Source: a virus
IMG/VR virus record: IMGVR_UViG_3300048838_001102
Coordinates: 1-58,038 of that record
Strand: one strand, 5' to 3'
DNA: 58,038 bases
Shown: piece by piece, positions 50,631 through 58,033 of the stretch
Layout of the letters: each line of letters begins with the position of its first letter
Numbering within the stretch: position 1 is the first letter of the stretch
Program-made: the position numbers and the translations under genes
Notes under the pieces: model-generated
Told to the model about the DNA's origin: nothing
Seen by the model: only the letters and a program-made list of their open reading frames with translations
The model's database searches: none

Positions 50631-50879
50631 ATGGTAACGATCAATAGCAGGTGGACAATTGAGCGGGACAACGATCAGTGGACGCTGTTTGAAAACATCC
50701 CGGGTAAAAACCGTGAGACAGGAGAGCCAATCATTACGGCCCGGCGCCGGTATTTCCCGTCCTTGCAATCCGCGGTGCTGCGGGTATCAGAGTTGTCGCC
50801 GGAAGACGCGCTCGACTATTGCGATCTGCTGTTAAAATTGGATGAACTTATAAACGCGGTGAAAGGGATAAAATTATGA
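50631..50879 (+). CDS. Hypothetical protein, 82 aa
   Basis: Small alpha/beta protein (RWTIERDNDQWTLFENI start, helical SELSPEDALDYCDLLLKLDEL end). Located between the SSB and polymerase genes, overlapping the next gene by four bases. GGGGGG ribosome site. Function unknown. Confidence 0.6.
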   Translation: MVTINSRWTIERDNDQWTLFENIPGKNRETGEPIITARRRYFPSLQSAVLRVSELSPEDALDYCDLLLKLDELINAVKGIKL

Positions 50880-51118
50880 GCAAAGTCATTGGAAAAATCG
50901 GCATAGACGGCTGTCTGTATATCGAGCGGAAACGTAAGACCGGCAAAAAGTGCGAATTGATGGAGTGTATGAGCGTGTCGGAGCGCTCTTGCGGCGATTA
51001 CTGCGCGGGATTCGGAGAACCAGAGATAATTTCCTGGCAAATAAAAGAAGACGCTGGCGCGAAATTGTCGTTGTGCGCCAAGACCATAACCTTCGACGTG
51101 TTTACAGACGAGCGATAA
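50876..51118 (+). CDS. Cysteine-containing hypothetical protein, 80 aa
   Basis: Starts by ATGA overlap with the previous gene. Pattern CELMECMSVSERSCGDYC suggests a zinc site; then strands with VFTDER at the end. Possibly a small accessory to the polymerase gene, which follows directly after its stop. Confidence 0.6.
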   Translation: MSKVIGKIGIDGCLYIERKRKTGKKCELMECMSVSERSCGDYCAGFGEPEIISWQIKEDAGAKLSLCAKTITFDVFTDER

Positions 51119-51119
51119 T

Positions 51120-53264
51120 ATGCGCGTTGAGCAGGCGGTAATTGATTTTGAAACAAGATCCACGGTTGATTTGACTGTCACTGGCGTATGGCCGTATGCT
51201 GCTCACCCGTCTACTGAAATCATGTGTTTATCGGTAGCCGTTAATGCAGCGCGGCCCCTTTTATGGATACCGGATAAATTCTATCGCCTGGTGTCCGGCC
51301 TAAAACTCGAATATGAAACAATCACTGAATCCCGACTTCTCGGTATCTTATCACAGGCTGAAAAAGTAATCGCGTTCAATGCTCAGTTTGAATTTGTCAT
51401 CTGGAATAATCTTGCGGTTCCGCGCCGCAATTGGCCGGCGCTGCTACTTGAAAAGCTTTACGACGTGCAGGCTCAATGCGCGTATCATGCGCTACCACTT
51501 AATCTGGACATGGCCGGCCGGGCGCTTGGGCTATCGCTGGTAAAAGATTCAACCGGGCACAAGGTAATGCTCAAGTTGTGTAAACCCCGCAAGCCGAAAA
51601 AAGGCGAAGACCTTGATAAAATATATTGGCATGAAAAACCAACGGATCTGGTAACACTGTTCAACTATTGTGGCAAGGATGCCGAAGCCGAGCGGGCCAT
51701 TTACCATACCTTGCCGCAACTGCCGGAATACGAGCGGCGGATATGGCTCATGGACCAGCGGATAAACGCTCGCGGGGTGCCGGTTGATATCGTGGCGGTC
51801 AAGGCCGTTGTCAAAGTGGTCAAGCAATACGAGCAAAAGATGCTTGACGATTTCGCGGTAGCGGTCAATGGCGAAGTCTCCGGGCCACGCTCGTATGTCG
51901 CGCTGCGCAATTGGGTCAACGAAAAAGCGGGCCTCAATCTGGACAGTCTGGATAAAAACACCACCGCGGCGCTGATCAAGGAAGGCAAGCTGGATGAAAA
52001 CGTTCTGCTAGCGCTCCAAATCAAATCCGAGCTATCCAAATCGTCGGTTGCCAAGCTGGAAGCTATGGACGCTTTCGCGTCAGTAGATGGCCGCGCCCGC
52101 GGGTTGTTCAAGTACCATGCCGCCGCCACCGGACGCGCCGGCGGGGTTGCGGTACAACCCCAGAACCTACCCCGAGATTCCTACACCCCCGAAGTCTATG
52201 ATGGGGTTATCGAGTCGTTCCGCGATGTAGATTTAGAATGCCTTGATATGATGTATGACGGCCCGTTTTACGCTGCGTCACGCTGCATACGCGGGTCGTT
52301 TCAAGCCGAAGAAGGGTGTCGCTTCCTATGCGGGGATTTCAGCTCTATCGAAGCGATCGGGCTGGCGCAATTGGCCGGGCAGCAATCCACGCTGGATACT
52401 TTTGCCGCCAGGCGGTGTTTGTATAAAACCGCTGCGGCTGAGTTATTCAATAAGCCGTATGATCTCGTAAGTAAAGCTGAACGGCAGGTATCCAAGTGTG
52501 AAATTTTAGCCGCGGGTTACAACGGAGGCATAGGTGCGTATGCCACCATGGCGCAAACATATCGTGTAGATCTTGAAACACTACCCCCGATTATACTACC
52601 GATGGCTACTGGGGAAGAGCTTGATGGTCAATACGGTGCTAAAGCTTTAGCCGCCAATTACCTGTCACGCAATCCAGGTGCTATGTCGTTGGATGCGGCT
52701 ATCGCGTGCGATATCATAAAGCGTAGATGGAGAGCCAATAACGAAAAAGTGGTAGAGTTTTGGGGCGGGATAAAAGAAGCGTCTATCGGCGCTGTGATGA
52801 ATCCGGGCAGTCTGTTTTCATTTCGCGGCATAAAGTTTAAAGTTCATCGCGGGTTTCTAAAATGCCTGCTGCCCAGCGGTAGAATACTGCATTATTTTCA
52901 ACCCCGGCTTGAGGACGTGGACGCGCCATGGGGTGATACCACAAGAGCTATTACCTTTATGGGGTTGAAAGTTGTTGAGGGCAAGACCACTCGGCAGTGG
53001 TCGCGGCTGTCTACACATTCTGGAAAAATTACGGAAAATATAGTTCAGGCGTTCTGCCGCGATCTGTTGATGGAAGCGATGTTGCGGCTTGAGGACGCCG
53101 GCTATCCGGTTGTGATGCATGTTCATGATGAGGCGGTCAGCGAACTTGAAAACGGCGTTGGAACTTTAGATGAGTTTTTGAAAATAATGGAGCAAGTACC
53201 CTCCTGGGCTGTCGGCATGCCGATACGGGCCGAGGGGTGGGAAGGAAGGAGATATCAGAAATGA
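51120..53264 (+). CDS. Family A DNA polymerase with 3'-5' exonuclease, 714 aa
   Basis: The exonuclease motifs are ExoI IDFET (8-12), ExoII AFNAQFEF (85-92) and ExoIII YCGKDAEAE (183-191). The polymerase motifs are A CGDFSSIEA (404-412), B around ERQVSKCEILAAGYNGG (454-470) and C VVMHVHDEAV (664-673). It should be the replicative enzyme, proofreading included. Begins two bases after the preceding gene and overlaps the MazZ-like gene by four bases. Confidence 0.92.
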   Translation: MRVEQAVIDFETRSTVDLTVTGVWPYAAHPSTEIMCLSVAVNAARPLLWIPDKFYRLVSGLKLEYETITESRLLGILSQAEKVIAFNAQFEFVIWNNLAVPRRNWPALLLEKLYDVQAQCAYHALPLNLDMAGRALGLSLVKDSTGHKVMLKLCKPRKPKKGEDLDKIYWHEKPTDLVTLFNYCGKDAEAERAIYHTLPQLPEYERRIWLMDQRINARGVPVDIVAVKAVVKVVKQYEQKMLDDFAVAVNGEVSGPRSYVALRNWVNEKAGLNLDSLDKNTTAALIKEGKLDENVLLALQIKSELSKSSVAKLEAMDAFASVDGRARGLFKYHAAATGRAGGVAVQPQNLPRDSYTPEVYDGVIESFRDVDLECLDMMYDGPFYAASRCIRGSFQAEEGCRFLCGDFSSIEAIGLAQLAGQQSTLDTFAARRCLYKTAAAELFNKPYDLVSKAERQVSKCEILAAGYNGGIGAYATMAQTYRVDLETLPPIILPMATGEELDGQYGAKALAANYLSRNPGAMSLDAAIACDIIKRRWRANNEKVVEFWGGIKEASIGAVMNPGSLFSFRGIKFKVHRGFLKCLLPSGRILHYFQPRLEDVDAPWGDTTRAITFMGLKVVEGKTTRQWSRLSTHSGKITENIVQAFCRDLLMEAMLRLEDAGYPVVMHVHDEAVSELENGVGTLDEFLKIMEQVPSWAVGMPIRAEGWEGRRYQK

Positions 53265-53809
53265 TTGATGGAAAAACGCTTGATCAATGGGCTAAGGAAA
53301 AAGATGTGGATGTTGATATTTTAGAGGGCGCGGCTGAAAAATTAGAAAAAAACGCGCAAGCAATCATGCAAAAATGTGTCCGTATGACTGAGCGGGAAGA
53401 AGCCGAGGAGATGTGGAAGTTGCAGTCAACTTCCGTTGAGGAAAATCCGATCAAGGATTCCGGCCTGCGCCGGTCCTATGTAACAGGGTCGGTAAGGGAC
53501 GTTCGCACCGGTAAAGGCAGGTTCGATTTGATTTCACCTATAGCGCTGCGGCGTTTGGCTGTCCATCTGGAAAACGGCGCGCGAAAATATGACGAGCGTA
53601 ACTGGGAAAAAGGCCAGCCGCTTATGGATTACATCGATTCTGCTCTGCGGCACATAGCGTCTTATGTGGAAGGCTATCGGGATGAGGACCACATGGCGGC
53701 GGCGTTGTGGAATATCCACGGATTTATTCACACCGAAGAACTGATTAGCCGAGGTGTTTTACCAAACAGTTTGGACAATCGGCCGGTATCGATGATTCGT
53801 GAAAAATAA
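53261..53809 (+). CDS. MazZ-like dATP/dGTP pyrophosphohydrolase, 182 aa
   Basis: The C-terminal 110 residues match the dATP/dGTP diphosphohydrolase family (FDLISPIALRRLAVHLENGARKY...WEKGQP...DSALRHIASYVEGYRDEDHMAAALWNI). The EExxE-like acid cluster and D/E metal ligands are as in MazG-type helical pyrophosphatases. In Z-genome phages MazZ makes dGMP from dGTP; other members just tune pools. No PurZ gene is in the window, so a Z genome is not supported. The start overlaps the polymerase stop. Confidence 0.8.
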   Translation: MIDGKTLDQWAKEKDVDVDILEGAAEKLEKNAQAIMQKCVRMTEREEAEEMWKLQSTSVEENPIKDSGLRRSYVTGSVRDVRTGKGRFDLISPIALRRLAVHLENGARKYDERNWEKGQPLMDYIDSALRHIASYVEGYRDEDHMAAALWNIHGFIHTEELISRGVLPNSLDNRPVSMIREK

Positions 53810-53833
53810 AATCTACATTATACGAAAAAGGTG

Positions 53834-53863
53834 TTGACATTAAAAACACTCAGACAGTAAAGT
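53834..53863 (+). promoter_or_regulatory. Internal promoter before the small gene and resolvase
   Basis: TTGACA (53834-53839), 18-base spacer and TAAAGT (53858-53863). The -10 region AGACAGTAAAGTGGG matches the promoter at 42510. Gives the following genes independent expression. Confidence 0.75.
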
Positions 53864-53889
53864 GGGTTTAAACAAAACAGGAGGTTGCC

Positions 53890-54066
53890 ATGTCGCTGAA
53901 TCATGTCTACCCCGAGGAAATTAAAACCCACGCAATCGAACGTCTGCTTAAAAAGGAAATGAAATGCTCTACATTGGAATTGACCCAGGTCTTACAGGCG
54001 CAGTCGCCGCCGTCGATAATGAGTACGGCGCTGTCATGTTCTGGGATACGCCAATCATTGAAATGA
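53890..54066 (+). CDS. Small protein overlapping the resolvase start, 58 aa
   Basis: AACAGGAGGTTGCC is a near-perfect ribosome site for the ATG at 53890. The N-terminal half (MSLNHVYPEEIKTHAIERLL) looks like a genuine helix; the second half overlaps the resolvase gene in another frame. May be a leader that sets resolvase translation (which begins at 53964), or a small functional protein. Confidence 0.45.
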   Translation: MSLNHVYPEEIKTHAIERLLKKEMKCSTLELTQVLQAQSPPSIMSTALSCSGIRQSLK

Positions 54067-54497
54067 CAAAAACCAAAAAGAAAACCGTGGTTGATGTCAT
54101 CTCCGGTAAAGCCGCCGGCAAGAAAACCAAACGGGATTTTCTGCCAGCACAAATGGCACAAATATTAGCGCAGTTCAGCCCACCCTGCCACGTGTGGATC
54201 GAAAAAGTCGGTGCCATGCCTGGCCAGGGGGTGACATCGATGTTTGGATTCGGAAAAGGCTTTGGCATGTGGCTCGGAATTATCGCGGCGCTGAAAATAC
54301 CTTATACGGAAGTGCCGCCTCAAACCTGGAAAAAAGTTATCATGTCCGGCATCCACGACAAAGACGCATATCGTTTGCAAGCGCAGCGGCTTTTCCCTCA
54401 ATGCACCAAAGACCTGTCACGGAAGATGGACCACGGTAGAGCCGATGCTTTGCTGATTGCGGAATACGGCAGACGTGTTTCCCCGTCGGCGGGATGA
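53964..54497 (+). CDS. RuvC-like Holliday junction resolvase, 177 aa
   Basis: RNase H-fold resolvase pattern: D7 in IGIDPGLTGA, E80 in HVWIEKVGAM, followed by a MFGFGKGFG helix, and H157/D161 in MDHGRADALLIAEYG. It cleaves four-way and branched DNA made during replication and packaging. Overlaps the small gene upstream; RBS AAGGAAATGAA. Confidence 0.85.
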   Translation: MLYIGIDPGLTGAVAAVDNEYGAVMFWDTPIIEMTKTKKKTVVDVISGKAAGKKTKRDFLPAQMAQILAQFSPPCHVWIEKVGAMPGQGVTSMFGFGKGFGMWLGIIAALKIPYTEVPPQTWKKVIMSGIHDKDAYRLQAQRLFPQCTKDLSRKMDHGRADALLIAEYGRRVSPSAG

Positions 54498-54529
54498 ATA
54501 AACTTTTTTACGAAAGGAGTTTTGCGGCT

Positions 54530-54868
54530 ATGCAATCTAAGGGTATAAAGGCGCCCACCGGCGGGGAAAATTCTTGTAAGGGGCTCATCTTTCGCGCGCA
54601 TTGCGTAGAGTTCTACAGCGAAAAAGACGTGAAAAACGGCAACGGATACGTATTTACAAATGTTTTTCTTCAAAACGCGAAGCGGTTGACCATGCGTAAA
54701 CGGTTATCGTGTCCCGGATGTGGTTCCTGTTTGGCAATTAAAGAGGAAATGCGCCAGGCAGGGGATAATATACGCATAGAGGGTTTTGATCAAATCAAAG
54801 ACGGCGGTTATTACCAGATCGTGATGAACGAAGATGGTTTTATCGTCGTACCGTATGAAAGGGGGTGA
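54530..54868 (+). CDS. Zinc-finger-like hypothetical protein, 112 aa
   Basis: ATG at 54530 is preferred for AAAGGAG upstream; an alternative start at 54494 overlaps the resolvase stop. The motif CPGCGSC lies near the middle. The rest is alpha/beta. Unknown role. Confidence 0.6.
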   Translation: MQSKGIKAPTGGENSCKGLIFRAHCVEFYSEKDVKNGNGYVFTNVFLQNAKRLTMRKRLSCPGCGSCLAIKEEMRQAGDNIRIEGFDQIKDGGYYQIVMNEDGFIVVPYERG

Positions 54869-54872
54869 AAGA

Positions 54873-55031
54873 ATGGTTAGACCTGCAAAAGATGCAAAAG
54901 CAACAAAAAAATCTTTCGTGGTGAAAATCCTGTCTACCGGATCTGACGCGGTGCTGCTCGGCGCTATCAAAGCGGCATGCGACGGTATCGGTGACAAAGT
55001 AGTTGTTAAGCGGGCAAAAACCCTGGATTAA
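54873..55031 (+). CDS. Small basic protein, 52 aa
   Basis: Starts after GAAAGGGGGTGAAAG. Short Ala/Lys-rich protein (AKDAKATKKSFVVKILSTGS). Ends before a terminator. Not recognised. Confidence 0.55.
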   Translation: MVRPAKDAKATKKSFVVKILSTGSDAVLLGAIKAACDGIGDKVVVKRAKTLD

Positions 55032-55050
55032 ACAGGTGCCTGATTAGTTG

Positions 55051-55097
55051 CAAGCCCCGCCCATATTCGGTCGCAAATTTATGGCGCGGGGGCTTTT
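55051..55097 (+). terminator. Terminator before the second tRNA-like gene
   Basis: AAGCCCCGC...CAT and ATGG CGCGGGGGCTT form an imperfect GC-rich stem, then TTTTT. It separates the resolvase operon from the tRNA-like locus. Confidence 0.7.
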
Positions 55098-55116
55098 TGT
55101 TTCGAAAGATTATACC

Positions 55117-55288
55117 GCTGGCGTGGCGGAATCGACCGGAGAGGATGCGGCGTTGTGTGAGGAGCGGTGAAGTTGGGCCGCTGTGTATCCGGTTGAATGG
55201 TAGACGCACTCAAATATCGGTTTAAGAACCGACGCAGAACCAAGGCTACTCCTGGGGCGCTATGCAGGTTCGAACCCTGCCGCCAGCG
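55117..55288 (+). tRNA. Interrupted tRNA-Leu-like gene with expanded D-loop
   Basis: The acceptor stem is perfect (GCTGGCG with CGCCAGC), and the T-arm GCAGGTTCGAACCCTGC is perfect. The D-arm starts GCGGAAT and resumes GGTAGACGC, but 66 nt are inserted between direct repeats of GAAT (55129 and 55195). The insert ends (CGACCGG...CCGGTTG) are nearly inverted. A hairpin TCGGT-TTAAGA-ACCGA could be the anticodon arm, with UAA (Leu), but its loop is six, not seven, bases. No CCA is encoded. Confidence 0.45.
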
Positions 55289-55309
55289 AAAACAGAAAGG
55301 GGAACTCGT

Positions 55310-55504
55310 ATGAACATACTCAGTTGCGATCGCTGTGGAATTGTATTAGACCTATCTAAGATGTCATTCCCCGCTGTGTTCGATCATGATACCGCCGGAA
55401 GGATAGAAGGAAATTCAGATTGGGTCGATGGGCGTTTGCTTCCCAAGACGGTGTGCCCGGTATGTGGGGGGATTATCTATGATCTGTCTTATGAGCAGGG
55501 ATAG
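55310..55504 (+). CDS. Zinc-ribbon protein, 64 aa
   Basis: Two CxxC pairs, CDRCG near the N-terminus and CPVCGG near the C-terminus, form a classical zinc ribbon. AAAGGGGAACTCGT precedes the ATG at 55310; the frame also extends upstream through the tRNA-like gene, which is rejected. Function unknown. Confidence 0.65.
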   Translation: MNILSCDRCGIVLDLSKMSFPAVFDHDTAGRIEGNSDWVDGRLLPKTVCPVCGGIIYDLSYEQG

Positions 55505-55508
55505 TTTT

Positions 55509-55871
55509 ATGAAAGCAAAGTACCTGATATTTACCCTGCTGCTTTATGGTTGCGCCTCAACCCCGTTCGAGAATTGGACCGCCGCGGATACCGCAAGACA
55601 GGCGGCCTGGACGGCTGTGCATGGGGTGGATTGGGCTCAGACCCGCGAGATCGCTAAAAACCCGGAATACTATGAGCGCAACCCCTTTCTCGGGGATCAC
55701 CCATCGACAGCCGAGGTTGATGCGTACATGGCCGGCAGCCTGGCGGTATGCACGCTGGTATCTGGGCTCTTAGAACCAAAGTACCGAAGGCTTTTTCAGT
55801 ATCTTTCCATCGGGGTATCGACAACCGCCGTTGTAAACAACTATCATATTGGAGTGCGTGTTGGCTTCTAA
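55509..55871 (+). CDS. Phage lipoprotein, 120 aa
   Basis: The lipobox LLLYGCAS after MKAKYLIFT marks a lipoprotein, with Cys at about 14. The mature part has ERNPFLGDHPSTAEVDAYMAG, a motif familiar in prophage-type lipoproteins. Anchored in the periplasm-facing envelope; function (possibly superinfection immunity) is not known. No strong ribosome site precedes it, but it starts four bases after the zinc-ribbon stop. Confidence 0.7.
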   Translation: MKAKYLIFTLLLYGCASTPFENWTAADTARQAAWTAVHGVDWAQTREIAKNPEYYERNPFLGDHPSTAEVDAYMAGSLAVCTLVSGLLEPKYRRLFQYLSIGVSTTAVVNNYHIGVRVGF

Positions 55872-56319
55872 AAACGTATTGCGTCAGCATTTTGCATGCG
55901 CGCTGTTTGAGGGCTTCTGCGGCATGCTCCAAGACCAGGGAGCCGGCGGCGGGGATCTGCAATTCGACGGCATATGCAAACGGGTTGAGGCAACGTGCGA
56001 CGCCGCGGTAAGGGTCATAAAGCGCGACCCTGGCGGCACGTTGGAGATAGATGATATCGCGCGCATAAAGCGGGCTATGGAGGTATTCAGGCGAGCTACG
56101 TTTATCGATCGGCCGTTTGATTTAACAGAGCCGATAGCCATGATGATTTGCGTGTTTGTGGATCAACTTGCCCGGATAAAAAACCCGGCGAAGAAAAAAG
56201 CGTTTTCTGATATGCTGGCCGAAACTGAAAACCTTATGGCATGGGCCGACCCGGAGTGGGTTTATTCGGGTGATGACGGGTATCGGGCGGCAACCATTTT
56301 TGAAAGTTTGAGCATATGA
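55858..56319 (+). CDS. Hypothetical protein, 153 aa
   Basis: Starts with GTG at 55858 after TTGGAG, overlapping the lipoprotein by 14 bases. A helical protein with Cys/Gly-rich start and DIARIKRAMEVFRRATFIDRPFDLTEPIAMMICVFVDQLARI. The codons of residues about 41-60 contain the 58-bp sequence duplicated at 57363. Not recognised. Confidence 0.55.
   Translation: MLASKNVLRQHFACALFEGFCGMLQDQGAGGGDLQFDGICKRVEATCDAAVRVIKRDPGGTLEIDDIARIKRAMEVFRRATFIDRPFDLTEPIAMMICVFVDQLARIKNPAKKKAFSDMLAETENLMAWADPEWVYSGDDGYRAATIFESLSI
55980..56037. repeat. 58-bp direct repeat, copy 1 (inside a gene)
   Basis: Exactly repeated at 57363-57420. This copy sits within the intact reading frame at 55858-56319, so it is the source; the other is an out-of-context fragment. 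Confidence 0.9.
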
Positions 56320-56381
56320 GGACAGGTAATAAGCAACTTTATCTGCCGTTCGATGACACCGCGCATATGGTCTTTGAATAA
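56316..56381 (+). CDS. Tiny coupled frame, 21 aa
   Basis: ATG overlaps the preceding stop (ATGA). Encodes MRTGNKQLYLPFDDTAHMVFE. Maybe a real short peptide, maybe only a translational bridge. Confidence 0.3.
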   Translation: MRTGNKQLYLPFDDTAHMVFE

Positions 56382-56412
56382 CAGCTAATCTTTTTGATGG
56401 GTTGGAGGTGTG

Positions 56413-56562
56413 ATGATAACAGGCAACGAAGATTTAACTGTGCAATTTGGAGAAGATCCCCCGTGGGATGACGATCCGCCTGAAAATGGATACGACGAAT
56501 ACCCTGGTGGATACAGCGACTATGACCAGTACCAGCAATCGAAAGGATGGTGTTCAACATGA
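56413..56562 (+). CDS. Acidic Tyr/Pro-rich small protein, 49 aa
   Basis: Follows TTGGAGGTGTG, the same ribosome-site phrase used before the genes at 142 and 57027. Composition is very acidic with Tyr and Pro repeats (DPPWDDDPPENGYDEYPGGY), possibly a DNA mimic or disordered inhibitor. Overlaps the next gene by ATGA. Confidence 0.6.
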   Translation: MITGNEDLTVQFGEDPPWDDDPPENGYDEYPGGYSDYDQYQQSKGWCST

Positions 56563-57011
56563 ATTGGACGAGCGAACTACCAAAGAGGAGCGGGTATTAT
56601 TGGTATTTAGGGCCGGTGATGAAAAAGGATTTCGATCGTATCAAACTTGGCGCTGATATACGCGATTGCACGTGGGGTCCAATTATCGCAGGGGTTGGAA
56701 TTTGCCATACAGAAATACCATCAGGCGATGGCAATCCTCACCATGAACGGATGTGGAATGAAGGCCGTATAGTCGTAGAGTTTTACGGTTCGACTGTCAG
56801 AAGGACATTAAATGAGATGCCAAAAGGAGTGCTATGGGCTGGACCCATTAGACCACCCATATCGGATTGGGCTTGGCACTTGCAACCAAAAGACAAAATA
56901 GAGTCTAAGCCCTTCGAATTAGAAATTGATGCGTCTGAAATTTCAGCATGGGGTGAGGCGTGCGCGAAGGCGGAAGGCTATTACAATAGCATTGTCGGCG
57001 ACGGTATTTGA
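56559..57011 (+). CDS. Hypothetical protein, 150 aa
   Basis: Begins MNWTSELPKRSGYYWYLGP, the W...LP..SG.YWY pattern of many phage accessory proteins. Middle part contains WNEGRIVVEFYGS and WAGPIRPP. Coupled to the previous gene. Unknown function. Confidence 0.65.
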   Translation: MNWTSELPKRSGYYWYLGPVMKKDFDRIKLGADIRDCTWGPIIAGVGICHTEIPSGDGNPHHERMWNEGRIVVEFYGSTVRRTLNEMPKGVLWAGPIRPPISDWAWHLQPKDKIESKPFELEIDASEISAWGEACAKAEGYYNSIVGDGI

Positions 57012-57026
57012 CGGATTGGAGGTGTG

Positions 57027-57362
57027 ATGAACAAGGAACAATTTATTGCAAAAGAGATAGAAAAAAATAAAGCCGCCTTCGGGCGGTGGTATTCTTCTAC
57101 AAAAAAAAACTCTGCTAATGAGATGAAATTAATTTTTGGAGAGCCACCACGGAATAAAGAAGAAACATTGCAACACGGCAACGCACTCGCAAATACCGGC
57201 AATTACCCGATTGGAACAAACGAATGTTTTAATGTCGGCATTGCCGGTGGGTGTGGACCTGAGTGCTTTGTGTATTTGGAAGGCGGATGCGATGTTCCAG
57301 ATGAAATGACTCCGCGCCTTGATGCGGCAGGCATGGAAATTCATAAACGGTTATATAGATAG
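57027..57362 (+). CDS. Cysteine-containing hypothetical protein, 111 aa
   Basis: Complete form of the gene whose 3' part is repeated at 57875-58033 and 1-122. N-terminal charged helix (IAKEIEKNKAAFGRWYSS), then GTNECFNVGIAGGCGPECFVYL and GCDVPDEM, a four-cysteine core that could bind a metal. RBS GGAGGTGTG. The repeated C-terminal half suggests domain reuse or an assembly effect. Confidence 0.65.
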   Translation: MNKEQFIAKEIEKNKAAFGRWYSSTKKNSANEMKLIFGEPPRNKEETLQHGNALANTGNYPIGTNECFNVGIAGGCGPECFVYLEGGCDVPDEMTPRLDAAGMEIHKRLYR

Positions 57363-57367
57363 ACGGG
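57212..57367. repeat. 156-bp direct repeat, copy 1
   Basis: Identical to 57883-58038 (and, through the contig overlap, to bases 1-127). Covers the 3' half of the 57027 gene and its stop. The two copies flank the 57456 gene with a 671-bp period, giving a unit that could expand or delete by recombination. Confidence 0.9.
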
Positions 57368-57420
57368 TTGAGGCAACGTGCGACGCCGCGGTAAGGGTCA
57401 TAAAGCGCGACCCTGGCGGC
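57363..57420. repeat. 58-bp direct repeat, copy 2 (out-of-context fragment)
   Basis: Exact copy of 55980-56037. It joins the 156-bp repeat through a shared ACGGG at 57363-57367, a five-base microhomology junction, pointing to template switching, illegitimate recombination, or a misassembly. Confidence 0.85.
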
Positions 57421-57455
57421 GCTTGGCAAAATCCTTAAACGATCGGGGTGGATCG

Positions 57456-57863
57456 ATGTTAAAAGCTAAAGTATCAATATCAAGAAATAGCAAAGATATT
57501 ATTTCAATACGATTCACAGATTGCGCTTCTGGTATAACATTTGCTGAAGCTGAAATGAGCCTTAATAATTTTGCTTCAGCTATTACTGGACTTTCTCGCC
57601 AAGACGCAAACCTTAAAATTAATGATCTTAATTTTGTTGGTAAAAAATATGTAACAGAACCAAGAAGAATATCTTGCCCACTAAAAACATATAATAGAGA
57701 AACATTGGAAAAATGGTTGGAGGAAAACGCACAAGAAGAAGGTTGGCTTGTCAAAACATATTTAGGTTCTCAAGATTCCATATCATATATAGGAGATACA
57801 ACATATCTAAATTACAGAGTCGTCAAATATGTCGATATGGAGGCCGATGATGAAAACGCGTGA
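57456..57863 (+). CDS. AT-rich hypothetical protein, 135 aa
   Basis: Notably more AT-rich than its neighbours, with codons such as AAA, ATA and TTA common. Product begins MLKAKVSISRNSKDIISIRF and includes CASGITFAEAEMSLNNFASAI, a pattern seen in small phage accessory proteins. Flanked by the two 156-bp repeats, so it looks like an acquired cassette. The start is the ATG after GGGGTGG. Confidence 0.65.
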   Translation: MLKAKVSISRNSKDIISIRFTDCASGITFAEAEMSLNNFASAITGLSRQDANLKINDLNFVGKKYVTEPRRISCPLKTYNRETLEKWLEENAQEEGWLVKTYLGSQDSISYIGDTTYLNYRVVKYVDMEADDENA

Positions 57864-57874
57864 CGGTTGCAAAT

Positions 57875-58033
57875 ATGCAGGATGGAACAAACGAATGTTT
57901 TAATGTCGGCATTGCCGGTGGGTGTGGACCTGAGTGCTTTGTGTATTTGGAAGGCGGATGCGATGTTCCAGATGAAATGACTCCGCGCCTTGATGCGGCA
58001 GGCATGGAAATTCATAAACGGTTATATAGATAG
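57875..58033 (+). pseudogene. Truncated second copy of the 57027 gene, 52 codons
   Basis: A frame of MQDG followed by the C-terminal half of the 57027 product. Lacks the N-terminal 60 residues. May be a fragment left by duplication, or a functional short domain protein. The end overlaps the start of the window. Confidence 0.6.

Noticed and set aside
53261-53809. Z-genome (2-aminoadenine) biosynthesis
   Set aside because: A MazZ-like enzyme alone is common; no PurZ or DatZ was recognised in the window.
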